Shown piece after piece: positions 19,503 to 21,979 of a DNA stretch of 21,979 nucleotides (its first letter is position 1; each line of letters starts with the position of its first letter). The DNA is from a virus. The stretch is taken from positions 1-21,979 of IMG/VR virus record IMGVR_UViG_3300030110_000262, one strand, 5' to 3'. The translations under genes and the position numbers were made by a program. Under the pieces are notes generated by a model that searched no databases, was not told the DNA's origin, and was given only the letters and a program-made list of their open reading frames with translations.

Positions 19503-21979
19503 TATCCTATCCCTACTATACTTTTAAATACTTCTTTTAAGAAATTACCTGAGTTTGCTGCTGCTTGTATATCAGCTTCTAACTTTGCTGCTTCTTTAAC
19601 ACCTTCTATCTGTAGCTTTTCAAGAACAACAGCATTAGCTCTTTGAGCGTTGTTCTCTGAGATCTGAAAGGCCATTGAAAGAACATCTCTTTCTCTCATC
19701 CATATCTCATCTAACGCCCTCATAGTCAACCCATTTACGTTCTGAGCATAAGCCATGTTAGACTCGTTTGCTGCAGCAGAATTTATGGTTGCAATGTTCT
19801 GTCTCCACTGAGCATTTGCTTGTGCTACAGCAAGATAGTTCTGAGCGTTAAACCTTTCTCTTACATCCTGTAACTCAGCATTAAACTCTAGCAACGTGTT
19901 TATTTCGTCAGCGTTAAACTGTTGCATTGCGTTGAGTTGAGCAGCATTGAACTGATTGACTGAAGCTTTGAGGTTAGCAAAGAACTGGTTTGCTTGGTTC
20001 TCAGATGTAGCATTAAACTGATTTACTGCGTTCTCAGCAGCACTATCAGATAGTATTGAATTAATTAGTGATTGCTGTTTAAACAAAGCTGTCTGTTGAT
20101 CGTTAGACAAGTTAGCCATGTCAACTTGTAAAAAGTTCTGAGCGTTTTGTACCTGTGCTTGTTGTCTGTTGTTAAGGTTAGATATGTCAAGCTGAGATAT
20201 GGCAGCAGCCTCAGCCATAACTACGGCTTGCCTGTTAGATAGGTTCTGAAGTTGCATGGTATTTGCAGCCCTAGAATTTTCTAAGGCTACCTGCTGATCT
20301 GCACTGAACTGCAGGTTAGCAATCTCAGATACGGTAGTAGCATTTTTTACTTTAGCTTGGAAAGCTTGATCAAACTCAATACCTAAGAACTTGGCACGTT
20401 GTTCAGCTTTAAACAGAGCCATCTGCTGTTTGTTACCTGCATCTATCTGAGCAATAGGCAGTGCGGCTTCCATAGCAGCCTGTACAATAGCTTGTCCTGC
20501 AATAGATGAAGCACCAAGACCACGTTCTGCTAAAACTGCTGTAGCTCTTCTCATAGATCCTGCAGCCCAAGCAGGTGTGTTACCACCTTCAAACTGTTGC
20601 ATCAAAGAAGCTAGTTCATCTTGCACCGTAGCGGCTTGTATTTCACCAGTTCCAAATGTTGCTGATACTTTTCCTTGATCAACACCAGTACCAACAACAA
20701 GTTCTCCGTTTGGACCTGTACGTAATTCACGAGTAGGAGCATTTTCAACGTTAAGAGCAGAACTTGTTATCCCTGCTAATCCAGAAACACCAGAAGTATT
20801 TTGTTGTTGAGCAGTAATAGTGTCAGAGGGTTGATCCAGATTGGCAGCACTCATTGCTGCAGTAGCTGAAGTTATACCAGTCTGTGTTTTGTCAGCAGTA
20901 ATGTCTGCTGCTCTTCTTTCTGTGGGTGCGTCAGCTACTACACCAGTACCCATTTGAGCTATTTCATCTCTGCGTACAATAGGAGCTACGCCTAGTGACT
21001 GACCTGCAGTAGCTTCTATCACAGATCCGTAAGTGTTAGGGTCTATGTAGGTAGTTGGTGCTGCAGCTATTGCACCTTGAGGTGCTCCGTAAGCTTGAGC
21101 AGTAAGGTTTCTTTGAAACTGACCTAAATCTTCTTTAGTGATTTCTTGCTGAGTATTTATACCACTCTGATTTAAGTTTGCCGTCTGTGGGGGCATAGGA
21201 ACAGGATCAACAATTGGGCTTGTATCTACATTTGCTGCGTTAGCTTCTGCTAGTGTTGCATACAATTGTGAGAAAGTACCATCAGGATACTGTATCTTAA
21301 ACTGTGTACCATCTTGAACAACAAAACCACCTGGAGCATAACTCTGGATCATACCACCTTGGTACTGACCCTGCACTTGACCTTGAGTCTGACCTTGCTG
21401 TTGCTGTGTAGTCTGTGTAGTAGCAGTCTTAGGAACTAGATAGTATCCTGCAGGAATAGGCTGAGTTGGTTTACCGTTAATATGTTGAACATACATAGTC
21501 ATACCAAAACTATTTCTGTATAGCCTCATTTCAAAAGCAGGGGCTTGCCCTTCGTTAAACTGCTCTTGTGGGGTTTGAGGTTGATAGAATTGTTGTTGTT
21601 GATTAGCTCTGGCAATAAAGCTATCTTCTTGGTTTTCTAGACCCTGCTGAAATGTAGGTATTTGTTGTTGAGTTACACCTGACATAGCAGGAGTTGAAGT
21701 TCCTACATTGCTTGTTCCTGCTAGTGGTGTTGAGATATAACCAGTAGTGTTTGGAGTAAAGAAACTACCAGTTTGCCCTGTGTTTGCTGTAGGATCTTGA
21801 GCAATATCTATCTGAGCAGTTGGATTAAGAGATGTGGCAACACCTGGAAGTGAATCAACATCAACAAGATCATCATCTTTTATCTTTAACTTCTTTAAAA
21901 TCTCAGCCCACTGTAAGGAGTTGTACAAATCACCGGTGGCATCAACTTGGTATTGTTGATTTAGAGCTTGTTCTTGGTC
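19502..21979 (-). CDS. Large Gln/Asn-rich virion protein with hendecad repeats (5' end outside window)
   Basis: The frame is open to the right window edge, giving 825 codons; the apparent TTG start at 21928 is internal, since 17 more codons run upstream. Numbering from 21928, residues 30-130 are Thr/Gln-rich and probably flexible. Residues 134-165 (MRLYRNSFGMTMYVQHINGK) form a compact beta segment of a type seen in marine phage structural proteins. Residues 175-192 are a Gln/Gly repeat. Residues 539-791 form 23 gap-free 11-residue repeats, predicted to be one long alpha-helical rod. The protein ends with a short amphipathic helix (NFLKEVFKSIVGIG). From gene order it should be an ejection or tail-tube component, a counterpart of T7 gp14/gp15. 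No homology to those is visible. Confidence 0.72.
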   Translation of the reverse strand, partial: DQEQALNQQYQVDATGDLYNSLQWAEILKKLKIKDDDLVDVDSLPGVATSLNPTAQIDIAQDPTANTGQTGSFFTPNTTGYISTPLAGTSNVGTSTPAMSGVTQQQIPTFQQGLENQEDSFIARANQQQQFYQPQTPQEQFNEGQAPAFEMRLYRNSFGMTMYVQHINGKPTQPIPAGYYLVPKTATTQTTQQQQGQTQGQVQGQYQGGMIQSYAPGGFVVQDGTQFKIQYPDGTFSQLYATLAEANAANVDTSPIVDPVPMPPQTANLNQSGINTQQEITKEDLGQFQRNLTAQAYGAPQGAIAAAPTTYIDPNTYGSVIEATAGQSLGVAPIVRRDEIAQMGTGVVADAPTERRAADITADKTQTGITSATAAMSAANLDQPSDTITAQQQNTSGVSGLAGITSSALNVENAPTRELRTGPNGELVVGTGVDQGKVSATFGTGEIQAATVQDELASLMQQFEGGNTPAWAAGSMRRATAVLAERGLGASSIAGQAIVQAAMEAALPIAQIDAGNKQQMALFKAEQRAKFLGIEFDQAFQAKVKNATTVSEIANLQFSADQQVALENSRAANTMQLQNLSNRQAVVMAEAAAISQLDISNLNNRQQAQVQNAQNFLQVDMANLSNDQQTALFKQQSLINSILSDSAAENAVNQFNATSENQANQFFANLKASVNQFNAAQLNAMQQFNADEINTLLEFNAELQDVRERFNAQNYLAVAQANAQWRQNIATINSAAANESNMAYAQNVNGLTMRALDEIWMRERDVLSMAFQISENNAQRANAVVLEKLQIEGVKEAAKLEADIQAAANSGNFLKEVFKSIVGIG
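19556..20314 (-). repeat. Coding tandem array of 33-bp (11-residue) units
   Basis: The C-terminal part of the large virion gene can be cut into 23 consecutive 11-residue units without any insertion or deletion. Examples are FNATSENQANQ, FFANLKASVNQ, FNAAQLNAMQQ, FNADEINTLLE, FNAELQDVRER and FNAQNYLAVAQ. The first eight units pair into 22-residue super-repeats (QNLSNRQAVVM-AEAAAISQLDI, SNLNNRQQAQV-QNAQNFLQVDM, ANLSNDQQTAL-FKQQSLINSIL). Hydrophobic residues recur at the ends of units. The DNA copies have diverged, so the selection is on protein structure and not recent slippage. Confidence 0.85.

Noticed and set aside
19556-20314. Possible CRISPR array because of regular spacing
   Set aside because: The 33-bp period is continuous coding sequence with diverged units and no repeat-spacer alternation.
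21926-21928. TTG as the true start of the large Gln-rich virion protein
   Set aside because: The frame stays open for 17 codons to the window edge with similar Gln-rich composition (DQEQALNQQYQ), so the gene is cut by the edge.
1-21979. tRNA genes
   Set aside because: No cloverleaf-like stretch with a GTTCRA-type T-arm was noticed in the few gaps, all of which are short. This was by eye only; a tRNA scan would settle it.

Overview
The window is part of a tailed-phage genome, most likely a marine podovirus-like virus with a T7-type replisome. It is A+T-rich and tightly packed. Nearly every gene overlaps or abuts its neighbour, and no stretch longer than about 145 bp is free of genes. It carries a T7-like primase-helicase, a family A DNA polymerase, a T7-like endonuclease I, a vitamin-B12-dependent ribonucleotide reductase, a MazG-like pyrophosphohydrolase and a set of internal-virion (DNA-ejection) proteins. 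No RNA polymerase, integrase, tRNA, rRNA, CRISPR array or insertion sequence is visible. This gene set, with host-like promoters, resembles the cobalamin-RNR marine podoviruses (roseophage SIO1 / Cobavirus / Zobellviridae type) or HMO-2011-like phages. That placement is an inference from gene content and was not tested by a search.

Layout of the plus strand. (1) Bases 1-2598 hold the tail end of a C5-cytosine methyltransferase followed by about ten short overlapping ORFs. Most are unknown; one has an HExxH metallopeptidase motif. (2) Bases 2599-2741 are an A+T-rich non-coding island with an inverted repeat and promoter-like elements. (3) Bases 2742-4709 hold a second run of very small genes, rich in single-membrane-span proteins, ending in a NUMOD1-like DNA-binding protein. 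(4) Bases 4687-10160 are the replication and recombination block: primase-helicase, DNA polymerase, single-strand-binding protein, a Cas4/RecB-type nuclease with four candidate Fe-S cysteines, and endonuclease I. (5) Bases 10162-13606 begin with a good sigma70-type promoter and hold the nucleotide-metabolism block: MazG, NrdJ, a DUF1289 Cys4 protein, a PD-(D/E)XK-like protein, a DUF3310 protein and a small unknown.

A rho-independent terminator at 13611-13640 separates this rightward block from a leftward structural block on the minus strand (13639-21979). Read 5' to 3', that block encodes a large Gln/Asn-rich virion protein (cut by the window edge) built on 11-residue repeats, a lytic-transglycosylase-like protein, two conserved structural proteins and a 1178-residue protein. 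Its order recalls the T7 gp14-gp15-gp16 ejection cassette, but the transglycosylase is a separate polypeptide.

How the parts fit together: the small early-type genes probably modify the host. The replisome copies the genome, the nucleases degrade host DNA and resolve branched DNA, and MazG, NrdJ and DUF1289 manage nucleotides. The convergent late genes build the particle and its ejection apparatus. The most unusual points are the 23-unit hendecad array, a primase Toprim motif lacking its first aspartate, the Cas4-like nuclease, the coupled nrdJ-DUF1289 pair, and the cluster of tiny membrane proteins directly ahead of the replisome.
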